In this document: positions 51,863 to 60,842 of the stretch, piece by piece | Layout of the letters: every line of letters starts with the position of its first letter | Position numbering within the stretch: the stretch's first letter is position 1 | Origin: Actinoplanes italicus | GTDB lineage: Bacteria; Actinomycetota; Actinomycetes; Mycobacteriales; Micromonosporaceae | Direction: 5' to 3' | Length of the DNA stretch: 64,000 nt | Assembly (NCBI RefSeq): GCF_003001815.1 | Contig: NZ_PVMZ01000005.1 | Span: forward strand, 186,001 to 250,000 | Translations under genes and position numbers: made by a program | The notes under the pieces: generated by a model | Told to the model about the DNA's origin: nothing | The model's database searches: none | The model's input: the letters and a program-made list of their open reading frames with translations, nothing else

Positions 51863-54800
51863 GTGAGCCCGGCCGAGCAGCAATTCGCGGACCTGCTTGC
51901 CACCGCGCACCTGGTCTCGGGACTGACGCAGGTCCAGGTGGCGCATCGTGCCCATGTCTCGGCGAGCAAGCTCTCGGAGACGTTCCGCGCCCGCTACCTG
52001 CCCGCCTGGGGCACGGCGTGGCAGATCGCCACCGTCCTCGACGTGCCGGAGGAAGAGGCGCGCCGTCTCTGGGTGGCGGCCAGGCAGGCACAGCGGGTCC
52101 GGATCGCGGCGGAGCGGGTCCGCCCGTCCGCGACGGTCGCCGGCTGGGATGCGGTGCCCGTCCTGCCGGCGGTCGTCGCCGACCTGATGCGGGCGCAGGC
52201 GCGCGCCGCGGAGGCTCTTCCCTACCAGCTGTTCGGGCCACGAAGGCCGGCTCTGTCCGCCGTATACGTCCGGCAGATGCTGGGTGCGAGGCAGGGCGCC
52301 GCCTGCTCACTGGAGAGCGCGCTGGCCCGCGATCGGCACCTGGTCCTGGTCGGTGGGCCCGGTCAGGGAAAGTCGACCTTGACGCTGGAGCTGACCGGGC
52401 GGCTCGCCCGGCGCTGGCTCGGCCACGTGACCGGCGACGAGTTGCCTCCGGTCCTGCCCCTGCGGGTGACAGCACGCCAGTTGGCCGGCGACCTCAGCGT
52501 CTCGTGGCCCACGGCGCTGGTGCACGCGGTCGCCGCCGAACTGGGTGGGCACCTCGATCGGGTCCCCGAACCGTCGTCGGTGGCGGACCTCGTCGGCGGC
52601 GTGGAGTGGCTGCTGCTGATCGACGGGCTCGACGAGATCCCGGACCCGGGTCGGCGCGCCCGGTTGCTCGACGTGCTGGCCGGGCGGATGGCGGAGCCGA
52701 ACGCGCCCCACCGGGTGCTGGTCACCACACGACCGTTGCAGTCCGCGGAACTGGACCAGCTGGACAGCAGCGCACAGTACGCTCTCGAGCCCCTCGACAC
52801 CGAAGCACTCGACGTCTTCGCCGCTCGATGGTTCGCACCGGACCGCGACCGGGCACACCACTTCCTCCGCGAGGCGGCCACGGCCGGCCTGCTGGAACTC
52901 ATCCGGGTTCCGTTGATGGCCGCCGTGACGGCCGTGGTGTTCCAGCACGATCCCGACCGGCCGCTGCCGCTGCGCCGCTTCGACCTGTACGAGCGTTACA
53001 CAGCCCAGGCTCTGGCCAAGGCCGCTGCCGGTCCCCCCGGCGCTGTGCGGCCCGAGCACTACGACCGGCTGCTCGAACAGCTGGGTGCCGCGCAGATCGA
53101 ATCCGACGAGCCGTTGCTCGACGTCGCCTTGGCGTGGCTCACGAAACAGGAGCGGAACGGCGAGCGCCGGCCACCGGACTTCGAGATCCGCGCCGAGGAC
53201 CTGCTCACCCGCAGCGGCCTCCTGGTCCGGCACGGGCGACGCTGGGAGTTCCTGCACTTCTCCTTCGCTGAGCACTTCGCGGCCGCCGAGCGAGCCCGGC
53301 AGCTGCCGGAGCATTTCGATCCCACCCACGCCGCCCTGCTCCAACTCGTCGACCGAGCCGCCGACTTCACGACGCCCCTGGACACCAGCACCGTCATCCA
53401 CTACGCACGCATGCACCCCGGCGTCGTCCCGCCCATGATGGACTGGCTGCTGAACGGGCCCTGGCGCCATCGGCAGCTGGCGGCGCACCTGCTCGGTAAC
53501 GGTCTGCCCGGAACCGTCGCCCAGCGCCGTGCGGCCGTCGCGGACGTCGAGCACGAAATCACCCAGCGCGACGACGGGCAACCGACCTGGCTGCTGGCGG
53601 ATCTCGCCCGCATCGACCCCATCGGGGTGTCGGCACTGACCCGGATCGCGGACAACCCGACGTCACCGAGCTGGGTCCGGGCGTCCGCCATCGAGGCGCT
53701 CGTTCGCCTACCGGGGCACACCGTGCACGACGCCGCCGATTCCCTGCGTGCGCTCGCCCGTGATGACCAGCCGGTCGACGCGGGTTGGGCACGGTGTTTT
53801 GCCGGAAGCGGACTCTTCAGACTGGCACCGGAGTTCCAGGACGAGGGCATCCACCTTCTGCGTTCCGTGCTGACCGATCCCCACGCCCACCCGGACGCCC
53901 GATTTCAGGCCGCGACCAGGCTGGTCTGGTCGGGGGTCCCACACCTCGAGGCGGAGGCGGCCGAGTCCCTGCGAACCATGACGAGCGACCCGTGCACCTC
54001 GGCACTGGAACGGCAGTGGGCCGCCCGCGGCCTCGCGATGCTGGGCCGGGACTATCAGGAGGAGGCGGCCGCCGCGCTCGACGCCGTGCTCGCCGATCCC
54101 GCCGCCGACGCCATGTCCGTGGCCGCCACCGTCTACGGGTTCGCCGTGCTGCCCCGGCGATTCTGGACCACGGCCGTCGCGACGTTCCGCGGCATCCTCG
54201 CCGACCCGGGTGCCACCCCGGAAGACCGCCAGCGCATCGCCGGCGCCCTCACCTACCTCGGCGTCGACTTCCACGACGAAGCCGCCGAGGCGCTCCGCCG
54301 GATACTCGCCGAACCGTGCGACGACCTCGGCGTTCTCGTCCGCGCCGCCGACACGCTCTACGCGGTGGACGCCGAGGCCCAGGATGACGCGATCGCCGTG
54401 CTGCGCCGGATCGCCGCGGATGCCGGTGCCCGGCCGGGGGATCGGCAGGCCGCCGTCCGTTGCCTCGTCCGGCTCGACCCACGCCTGCGCGGCGAAGCGG
54501 TGGAGCGGCTGCGCACCATGGCGGCCGCGTCCACCCCGGCGCTCCGCGTGGCCGCGGCCGTCGGCCTCGTCCACATCACGACGGAGTTCCAGCCCGACGC
54601 TCTCGCGGAACTGCGTGCGGTGCTGACGGACGGCGAGGCCGAGGCTCCGGTCCGGGTCGAGGCCGGGCACTGGCTCCTGGAACTGAGGCACGAGGATCAG
54701 CGGGCAGTCGTGACCACACTGCGGGCGCTGATGGACTCCGGCACCGTCAGGCCCGCCGACCGCGCCGAGGTCGCCCGGATCCTCGCCCGCACGCGCCTCG

Positions 54801-55087
54801 ATCACCATGCGGCCGAGGTGGCTGCCGGCCTGGCCGCGCTACTGGCTCATCCGGAGGTGGAGCCGTCGGCCAAGGTCGACGTCGCGTACGAGCTGGGCAG
54901 GTTCAGCCACGCCGACCTCGCGACGGCCGGCGACCACCTGAATGCCCTGATGAACGATCCCGAGATCGACGTCCCCGTCCGGCGGCGGGCGGCGCAGCGT
55001 CTCGCCAAGATCGACCCCGGCCGGCACGCCGACGCCAGGGCCGCGATCGCCGAGCTCGCGTCAGGACACCGGGCCCGGCCCGGATAG
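51863..55087 (+). CDS. HTH-NACHT-HEAT-like repeat STAND protein
   Basis: A protein of about 1074 residues. An N-terminal helix-turn-helix-like domain (VSGLTQVQVAHRAHVSASKLS, residues about 15-35) is followed by a NACHT ATPase with Walker A VGGPGQGKSTLT near 168 and Walker B WLLLIDGLDEIPDPG near 255. A winged-helix-like region (FLHFSFAEHFAA) lies near 470. From about 560 a long helical solenoid of about 38-residue units (EAAAALDAVLADPAAD, EAAEALRRILAEP, DALAELRAVLTDGEA) resembles HEAT repeats. NACHT proteins of this layout include antiphage sensors; that role is inferred. The GTG at 51863 follows AGGGA. Confidence 0.85.
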   Translation: MSPAEQQFADLLATAHLVSGLTQVQVAHRAHVSASKLSETFRARYLPAWGTAWQIATVLDVPEEEARRLWVAARQAQRVRIAAERVRPSATVAGWDAVPVLPAVVADLMRAQARAAEALPYQLFGPRRPALSAVYVRQMLGARQGAACSLESALARDRHLVLVGGPGQGKSTLTLELTGRLARRWLGHVTGDELPPVLPLRVTARQLAGDLSVSWPTALVHAVAAELGGHLDRVPEPSSVADLVGGVEWLLLIDGLDEIPDPGRRARLLDVLAGRMAEPNAPHRVLVTTRPLQSAELDQLDSSAQYALEPLDTEALDVFAARWFAPDRDRAHHFLREAATAGLLELIRVPLMAAVTAVVFQHDPDRPLPLRRFDLYERYTAQALAKAAAGPPGAVRPEHYDRLLEQLGAAQIESDEPLLDVALAWLTKQERNGERRPPDFEIRAEDLLTRSGLLVRHGRRWEFLHFSFAEHFAAAERARQLPEHFDPTHAALLQLVDRAADFTTPLDTSTVIHYARMHPGVVPPMMDWLLNGPWRHRQLAAHLLGNGLPGTVAQRRAAVADVEHEITQRDDGQPTWLLADLARIDPIGVSALTRIADNPTSPSWVRASAIEALVRLPGHTVHDAADSLRALARDDQPVDAGWARCFAGSGLFRLAPEFQDEGIHLLRSVLTDPHAHPDARFQAATRLVWSGVPHLEAEAAESLRTMTSDPCTSALERQWAARGLAMLGRDYQEEAAAALDAVLADPAADAMSVAATVYGFAVLPRRFWTTAVATFRGILADPGATPEDRQRIAGALTYLGVDFHDEAAEALRRILAEPCDDLGVLVRAADTLYAVDAEAQDDAIAVLRRIAADAGARPGDRQAAVRCLVRLDPRLRGEAVERLRTMAAASTPALRVAAAVGLVHITTEFQPDALAELRAVLTDGEAEAPVRVEAGHWLLELRHEDQRAVVTTLRALMDSGTVRPADRAEVARILARTRLDHHAAEVAAGLAALLAHPEVEPSAKVDVAYELGRFSHADLATAGDHLNALMNDPEIDVPVRRRAAQRLAKIDPGRHADARAAIAELASGHRARPG

Positions 55088-55102
55088 CTCGGCCCGGCAG
55101 GG

Positions 55103-55390
55103 TCACGAAGCCCGGCTCCGATCCGGCCAGACGTCGCCGTCGGAGATGACCGCGCCACGCAGCCGCAGGTCGGCCAGGGCCGTACCGCCGATCCAGTGGA
55201 ACAGCAGGACACCCTCGACGGTCAGGGTGCGCAGGGCGGGCAGCGCGTCCCACAGGCCGGTGGTGCCGACGAAACCCTTGTCGTGGTGGTCCATCGGGTC
55301 GATCCGCTCGCCGGCCGAGGAGAACGTGTGCGCGTACGGGAACTCGAAGTCCCATCCGAGGTACATGCCGGTCAGATGCGTGCGCGGCAC
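55103..55390 (-). pseudogene. Fragment of a leucine-rich-repeat-like protein
   Basis: A 95-residue frame (RTHLTGMYLGWDFEFPYAHT, DPMDHHDKGFVGTTGLWDAL, LRTLTVEGVLLFHWIGGTAL) that looks like an internal part of a larger protein: no start context, and it ends in a charged tail. It lies directly downstream of the membrane-protein gene. It may instead be a short intact gene from the GTG at 55390. Confidence 0.45.
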
Positions 55391-55413
55391 CGCCCGGTAC
55401 CTTTCCGGGCCGG

Positions 55414-55848
55414 TCAGGCCGCCTGAATCGTCAGGCTCAAGCCGTCGTTCCCGCTGTAGGTCCACACCGCTTTGAACCCCGGCCACTCGTCCGTCTGCCG
55501 GCCGTCCCGTGACCGGGTCTCGTCGAGATGCCGCCGGACCGCCTCGGTCGCGTTCAACTCCTGCAGGACGCACACCATCATGTCGTAGCCGGCACCGGGC
55601 CGGCCGTGGACGACGAGGGTGTCACCGCCGTCGGTGACCCGGGCCGCGGCGTCGTCCCGGGCGCATGTGGTCTTCGCGGCGGCGAGCTGGTCACCGTTGG
55701 CCAGGTAGCCGTAGGCGCCGGCCGCTGCGGCGACGGCCACCACGACACCGATAACGACACCGATGATGACTGCAGTCCGGCGGCTGGCCGGCGGGGGCGG
55801 CGTCGTGCCCTCGGTGGGCTGGTGGGCGGGGCCGGACTGGTAGGACAC
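55414..55848 (-). CDS. Single-pass membrane protein
   Basis: A 144-residue protein: Pro-rich cytoplasmic N-terminus, one membrane segment (TAVIIGVVIGVVVAVAAAAGA) near 30-50, and an extracytoplasmic domain with two cysteines (KTTCARDDAA and MMVCVLQELNATEAV). The GTG at 55848 follows GGGAG. Function unknown. Confidence 0.65.
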   Translation of the reverse strand: MSYQSGPAHQPTEGTTPPPPASRRTAVIIGVVIGVVVAVAAAAGAYGYLANGDQLAAAKTTCARDDAAARVTDGGDTLVVHGRPGAGYDMMVCVLQELNATEAVRRHLDETRSRDGRQTDEWPGFKAVWTYSGNDGLSLTIQAA

Positions 55849-56016
55849 GGTGTCTCCCAGGCGTCGACGAACGGGACGCCCCCGACCAGGCGAGGGCACA
55901 GGCAGTCAAGAGCATGGATGCCTGCGCCACGGTGAGGCCATACCGGACGGACGATCAGAGTCGAAGTCCGGCCGATCGGCGGAGCCGTTCCGCGGGCCCC
56001 GGACGGGCCCGGTGTA

Positions 56017-57528
56017 TCAGGTGGTGGTGAGGGTGAACGTGGTGTCCTCGACGTATCCGGCGCCGGGCTGGATCAGGTCGAGCTGGAAGCGGCCGTTGAA
56101 CTCCCGTACGAAACGGTTGGGGTAGTTCGCCGAGGTGAGGCGGACCGTTCCCGCCTCGGGGCCCTGCTGGGCGCAGAAGGTCGCGTCCTGCCGGAACAGC
56201 TGGCGGTCGTCGGCCGGGGCGACCACGAGCCGGAACGAGGAGTGCCGGACGTAGCGGCCGTCCGCGGTGCGCAGGGAGACACAGGCGGGGTTGGACAGGC
56301 CCGGCGACACCGTGAACCGGGTCGCGGCGCCGGTGGTGGTCACCAGGTCCTCGCCATCCAGCTTGACGGCCGCGGCGGACTGCCCGGCCGGGCGGATGAC
56401 CACGCGGCCCGCCGGGATGACGACGGGTCCGGCGGCCGACGCCGGCGGCACGGACGGCTGCGGGGCGGACGACTGGGGGGCGGACGACTGCGGGCCGGGG
56501 GTCTGTCGCACCACGGGCGCGGTCGACGACCGGTCCGGCGAGTCGCCGGGCAGGGCCAGGAACGCACCGCCGGAGACGGTGGCGCCGACCGCCACGACGG
56601 CCGCCACCTTGACGGCGCCGAGGTGGGAGAGCCAGCTGCCCGCCCCCGCTCCGGCCGTCTTGACGGCTCCGGCGGTCGCCGCGGGGTCACCGATCGGCAC
56701 CAGCGCCAGCGAGGCGCCGCCGAGCAGGAGGCGCTCCACCGGGATGAGACCGGAACGGGCCGTCGCGCATCGGGGGCAGTCGCGGACGTGCCTGGCGAAG
56801 CGTTTACGCCACCGCGGGCCCGGAACGCCGTCCCAGCCGCTGGTCAGGGCCTCGAGTTCCGGGCACGGCGGCTCGGACTCGAGCGCGGCCACCAGGTGCC
56901 GGCTCAGTTCCAGCTGGTGGCGCATCCGCTGGAGCCGGACGCGGGCGTGCGCCGCGCCGATCCCGAGCGCGGCGACCACGTCGGCCCGGCTGAGGTCGCC
57001 CATCAGCTCCTGCCACCACAGCGCGGCCAGGTCCTGGTCGTCGTGGTCGAGCCAGCGGGCGGCGTGGGCGACCTGCCTCCGCTGGGCGGACATGCCCAGA
57101 CGCAGCAGGGTGACCTCGGCGAACTCGGCGTCCGGGTCCGCGATGTCGGTGGCGTCGTCGAGTGCCGCGGTCCGCTCCCGGTCCTGCTGCCAGGCCCGCA
57201 GCCGGCTGCTGGTCTGCCGCATGGCAATGGCGACCAGCCAGGACCGGAAGCTGGCGGGCGCACGCAGGGACGGCAGGTCCCGGTGCGCCCGCAGCACGGT
57301 CTCCTGGACGACGTCGTCGACGTCGGCGTGACCGCCGAGGGCCCGGCCCACGATGCGGTAGAGCATGGGCAGGTGGGCGGCGAGCAGTTGCTGCTCGGCG
57401 TGCCGGTCACCGCCGCGGGCCGCGACCACCAGGTCGGTGAGTTCGGTCCGGATTTCTGTTACGGCGTCGTGCCGGCCGGCGTCTCCCAGACGGGCGTGGC
57501 TTCCGGCCCCGCCGCCACCTACCTTCAC
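56017..57528 (-). CDS. ECF sigma factor fused to zinc finger, transmembrane segment and AbfB domain
   Basis: A 503-residue one-piece signalling protein. Region 2 lies at about 45-115 (LPMLYRIVGRALGGHADVDD then VVQETVLRAHRDL), region 4 at about 150-205 (LSRADVVAALGIGAAHARVR). A zf-HC2 anti-sigma-like motif (H247, C251, C254 in ARHVRDCPRC), one membrane segment (about 305-326) and a Ser/Pro/Gln linker follow. An extracellular AbfB-like arabinose-binding domain fills about 365-503 (PACVSLRTADGRYVRHSSFR, FVREFNGRFQLD). Such architectures are known for extended actinobacterial ECF groups (ECF53-like). The next genes encode arabinan hydrolases, one with an AbfB domain, so the sigma factor probably senses arabinan. 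Confidence 0.85.
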   Translation of the reverse strand: MKVGGGGAGSHARLGDAGRHDAVTEIRTELTDLVVAARGGDRHAEQQLLAAHLPMLYRIVGRALGGHADVDDVVQETVLRAHRDLPSLRAPASFRSWLVAIAMRQTSSRLRAWQQDRERTAALDDATDIADPDAEFAEVTLLRLGMSAQRRQVAHAARWLDHDDQDLAALWWQELMGDLSRADVVAALGIGAAHARVRLQRMRHQLELSRHLVAALESEPPCPELEALTSGWDGVPGPRWRKRFARHVRDCPRCATARSGLIPVERLLLGGASLALVPIGDPAATAGAVKTAGAGAGSWLSHLGAVKVAAVVAVGATVSGGAFLALPGDSPDRSSTAPVVRQTPGPQSSAPQSSAPQPSVPPASAAGPVVIPAGRVVIRPAGQSAAAVKLDGEDLVTTTGAATRFTVSPGLSNPACVSLRTADGRYVRHSSFRLVVAPADDRQLFRQDATFCAQQGPEAGTVRLTSANYPNRFVREFNGRFQLDLIQPGAGYVEDTTFTLTTT

Positions 57529-57692
57529 CCGTGCTCCCCGTCACTGCGCCCGTACTTTCCGGCGAGCACCCATGTTAATGGCAGATATCGCGTACATGAT
57601 AGGTGCTTTACTTTTTTCTCGTCCGCGACAAATGCCAACCCATAATTGGCGTACGGTCGTCGCGCTCCCGTTTCCCGGCGGATTCTCCGGTT

Positions 57693-59492
57693 CTATTCCA
57701 GGGAGGCGTCGTCCACGTGGAAACCGTCGGTTCCAGCGGCCGTCTCCACGTAGAGGACGGCCCGCGACAGGGTTCCGGTCCAGGACACCGTGGCGGTGCC
57801 GGTCAGCAGTGTCCATCCACCGGTGTTCATCGTGGCCGCCGGTGTCATCTGCACGTAGCTCGTCGTGGAACCGGTGGTCAGCGCCAGCGTGGCCTTGGCG
57901 CTGGGGGTGCCGCTCTGGGAACGGACCCAGATGTTCGTACGGTACGTGCCGCCGTTGGCGAGCCGGCTGGTCACCTCCTGGGCCGGGCCGTTCCAGGCGG
58001 CGGTGCGCCCGGTGATCGCCAGCGACCGCGTCCCGCTGCGGACCGCGGACGTGCTCGCCGACAGGGTGCCGCCGCCGAACACCTGCCAGCCGTCGGTGCC
58101 GTTCTCGGCGGTGCCGTTGACGAGCAGGTTCGTGCTGCCGCCGCCGGTAGGCGTGAACTGCCACCAGTCGAGGTTGAGCAGTGAGCCGCTGCCGCCGGCG
58201 AAGCGCAGGTAGAGGTCCTGGGTGCCGGAGGCGCCGGTGATCGGGCAGGTGACCGTGGTCCAGTTCTGCCAGCCTCCGGTGCCGCCCGTGGCGCAGGTCC
58301 CGGCCAGGGTTCCGGTCGGGCCGCCCAGGCGCACCTCGATCCGGCCGCCACTCGCGCCGGAGGCGACCCGCGCCTGGAACGAGCCTGCACCCGTACCGAA
58401 GGCCACGCCTTTGACCTTGAGGTAGTCGCCGTTGTCGGCGTAGCCGATGCCCATGCCGCCGCCGGAGACGGGTTCGGTCTCGACACCCGAGGCCCAGGCC
58501 GTCGTTTCGCCCTCCTGCCGCACATACGGGTTCAGGGAGCTGATCTGCGGCGGCCCGGCGGTGGTCATGTTGATCGTCGGAATGGTGCCGTCGGATCGGT
58601 AGGTGAATCGTTCCACTGCCACGGACCGGGTGAATCCGCCGCCGCCGGGCAGTGCGCCGTTGTGATAGAAGAAGTACGACCCGCCGTTGTAGTCGATGAC
58701 GCCGGCGTGGTTGGTGAAGCTGCCGCCCTGGCGGGGCATGACGGTTCCGCGGTACGTCCACGGCCCGGTCGGGCCGGGCGCGGTGGAGTAACCGATGAAT
58801 TCCGAGCAGCACTCGGCGGCGAAGACGTTGTAGTACAGGCCGTTGCGCTTGTAGACCCACGGCCCTTCCTCGTACAGCGTCGGCCTGCTGGTGTTGCCGC
58901 TCCTGGCGCCGAAACCGGCGGTGGTCAGCGGGATCTGGGTCGCGCTGCCGGAGTAGCTGATCATGTCGGTGTTCAGCCGGACGTACCAGAGGTTGGGGTT
59001 GCCCCAGTACAGATACGCCTGGCCGTTGTCGTCGATCATGACGTTCGGGTCGATCTCGCCGTTCTCCACCAGGGGACGGCCGATCGCGTCGGTGAACGGT
59101 CCGGTGGGGCTGCTGGACACGCCGACGCCGATCGCCATCCGGCCGGTGGCACGGTTCTTGACCGGCACGTACCAGTAGAACCGGCCGTTGCGTTCAGTGA
59201 CATGCCCGGCCCACGCGTCGGCGCTGGCCCAGCTGAACGTGGCCAGGCTCATCGGGGAGCCGTGGTCGGTCCAGTTGGCCATGTCGGTGGTCGAGTAGAC
59301 GCGCCAGTCACGCATGGTGAAGTACGTGGAGCCGTCCTCGTCGTGGCCGGTGTAGACGTAGAGCCGTCCGTTGTGCACCAGCGGGGCCGGGTCGGCGGTG
59401 TAGATGGTCTGGACGATGGGGTTGTCGGCCCGTGCCGGGGCGGGCAGCAGTGCCGCGACGAGCACGGCGACGACGGCGAACGCGGCCCTCAT
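57693..59492 (-). CDS. Secreted GH43 enzyme with CBM6 and a second carbohydrate-binding domain
   Basis: A 599-residue exported glycoside hydrolase: signal peptide (about 1-22), five-bladed GH43 propeller with Asp in YTADPAPLV, Asp in NGEIDPNVMID and Glu in LYEEGPWVY; a CBM6-like domain at about 310-450 (GGMGIGYADNGDYLKVKGV) and a CBM4/9-like domain at about 455-599 (NLLVNGTAENGTDGWQVFGG). Likely acts on arabinan or arabinoxylan. The ATG at 59492 overlaps the upstream stop (ATGA), so it is the third gene of the GH27-GH43-GH43 operon. Confidence 0.88.
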   Translation of the reverse strand: MRAAFAVVAVLVAALLPAPARADNPIVQTIYTADPAPLVHNGRLYVYTGHDEDGSTYFTMRDWRVYSTTDMANWTDHGSPMSLATFSWASADAWAGHVTERNGRFYWYVPVKNRATGRMAIGVGVSSSPTGPFTDAIGRPLVENGEIDPNVMIDDNGQAYLYWGNPNLWYVRLNTDMISYSGSATQIPLTTAGFGARSGNTSRPTLYEEGPWVYKRNGLYYNVFAAECCSEFIGYSTAPGPTGPWTYRGTVMPRQGGSFTNHAGVIDYNGGSYFFYHNGALPGGGGFTRSVAVERFTYRSDGTIPTINMTTAGPPQISSLNPYVRQEGETTAWASGVETEPVSGGGMGIGYADNGDYLKVKGVAFGTGAGSFQARVASGASGGRIEVRLGGPTGTLAGTCATGGTGGWQNWTTVTCPITGASGTQDLYLRFAGGSGSLLNLDWWQFTPTGGGSTNLLVNGTAENGTDGWQVFGGGTLSASTSAVRSGTRSLAITGRTAAWNGPAQEVTSRLANGGTYRTNIWVRSQSGTPSAKATLALTTGSTTSYVQMTPAATMNTGGWTLLTGTATVSWTGTLSRAVLYVETAAGTDGFHVDDASLE

Positions 59493-60823
59493 GACACGAA
59501 CCGGAAGGTCGCGTCGTGCCGGTCGGTCGAGTTCAACGTGGCACCGAGCGGATCGAGGCGCAGGACGTACCCGGAATGACGCAGGTAGTGGGTCGGCAGG
59601 TTGTAGGAGCGCAAGGAAGTCCCTCCAGGGTCGGCGAGTCCGGTACTGCGTATGAAGGTGGCGTCGGCGCGGAACGCCGCAGTGCCGTCGTCGGGGTCGA
59701 GCCGGGTCTGGACGCCGCTGCGCCGCAGGTAGTGGCCCGGCCGGTTGATCGATTCGAACGAGACGCCGCCGCTGCCGGCGAGTCCGGGGACCGTGCGCCA
59801 CAGCTGGTCCTGATGCGGGTCGAACGGGTAGGCGTCGAGCCGGATGCTGCCGTTGTAGTGCCGCACGTACCGGTCGGGGAAGTTCCACGACTTCAGCCGG
59901 GTCCAGGCGGGCAGGCCCCAGCGGGCCGTCATGGCGTCGTACTCCGCGTCGGTGATGCCGACGATCGAGCCGTGCTTGGCATTGAGCGGCGGGGTGTAGT
60001 CGCGCTGGTTCAGCAGGGTCCAGGCGCTGCCGTCGACGGAACTGCCGGCCCACGCGTGGAGCTCGTTGCCGACCAGGGAGAACCCGTCGCCCCACAGCCA
60101 CCAGCCGGTGCCGTCGTTCCGTTTGACCAGCAGCGGCGCCTCCATGGCGTTGCCCTGCCGCAGGCCGGTCGTGTAGGTGGTGAAACTGCCGGGCGCGCCG
60201 GTCGGCGACCGGGCGCCGTAGGTGTTGCCGTCGGCGAGGTTCTTGTAGAAGAGGTACGTGGTGCCGCCGTCGACGACGATGTCGCCGTCGAGGACGGGGA
60301 AGCCGGGGTCGAAGAGGACCTGGGGCGTGCTGACCGTACGGAAGTCGCCGGTGTAGTTGACCATCAGGACGTCCCGGCCGCCGCCGGCCGCCGAGTAGGC
60401 GATGCCGTACCGGCGGCGGCCGGCGTCCCAGAAGATCGTCGGAGCCCAGGTGTGCGTGTTCATGGTGTGCATGCGGACGTGCCGGTACCCGGTGAAGCTC
60501 GCCAGGTCGGCGGAGTCCCAGATGTGCAGGTACTGACTGTTGCGACCGAGGTCGAGGCCCTTGAGGTCGGTGGCCGCCACCACGAACGTGCCGTCCTGCT
60601 TGCGATGGACGAACGGGTCACGCAGTCCCTGCTGCCCGGAGGTGGGCGTGGTCACCGGCTGGTTCTGGTTCAGCGGTGACCAGTGCAGACCGTCGCGGCT
60701 GACGGCCAGGTGCAGGCCGTAGCTCGCTCCGGACTGGTTCGGCGTCTCGGTGAAGTACACGAAGGCGTACGCGGTGGTGGCGGCGCCGTCGGCGTCGAGA
60801 GTCGAGGATCTCCGGGGCATCAT
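59489..60823 (-). CDS. GH43 alpha-L-arabinofuranosidase-like protein with AbfB domain
   Basis: A 444-residue protein: GH43-like propeller (LRDPFVHRKQDGTFVVAATD, WAPTIFWD, AMEAPLLVKRNDG) and a C-terminal AbfB domain from about 300 (FPDRYVRHYNGSIRLD, INRPGHYLRRSG, LPTHYLRHSGYVLRLD), three beta-trefoil units. Unlike its neighbours it has no signal peptide: the frame opens MMPRRSSTLDADGAAT right after AGGAG. It may act inside, leave by another route, or have lost its leader. It lies 19 bases after the GH27 stop. Confidence 0.85.
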   Translation of the reverse strand: MMPRRSSTLDADGAATTAYAFVYFTETPNQSGASYGLHLAVSRDGLHWSPLNQNQPVTTPTSGQQGLRDPFVHRKQDGTFVVAATDLKGLDLGRNSQYLHIWDSADLASFTGYRHVRMHTMNTHTWAPTIFWDAGRRRYGIAYSAAGGGRDVLMVNYTGDFRTVSTPQVLFDPGFPVLDGDIVVDGGTTYLFYKNLADGNTYGARSPTGAPGSFTTYTTGLRQGNAMEAPLLVKRNDGTGWWLWGDGFSLVGNELHAWAGSSVDGSAWTLLNQRDYTPPLNAKHGSIVGITDAEYDAMTARWGLPAWTRLKSWNFPDRYVRHYNGSIRLDAYPFDPHQDQLWRTVPGLAGSGGVSFESINRPGHYLRRSGVQTRLDPDDGTAAFRADATFIRSTGLADPGGTSLRSYNLPTHYLRHSGYVLRLDPLGATLNSTDRHDATFRFVS

Positions 60824-60842
60824 GGGTTCTCCTGGAGGCGGG

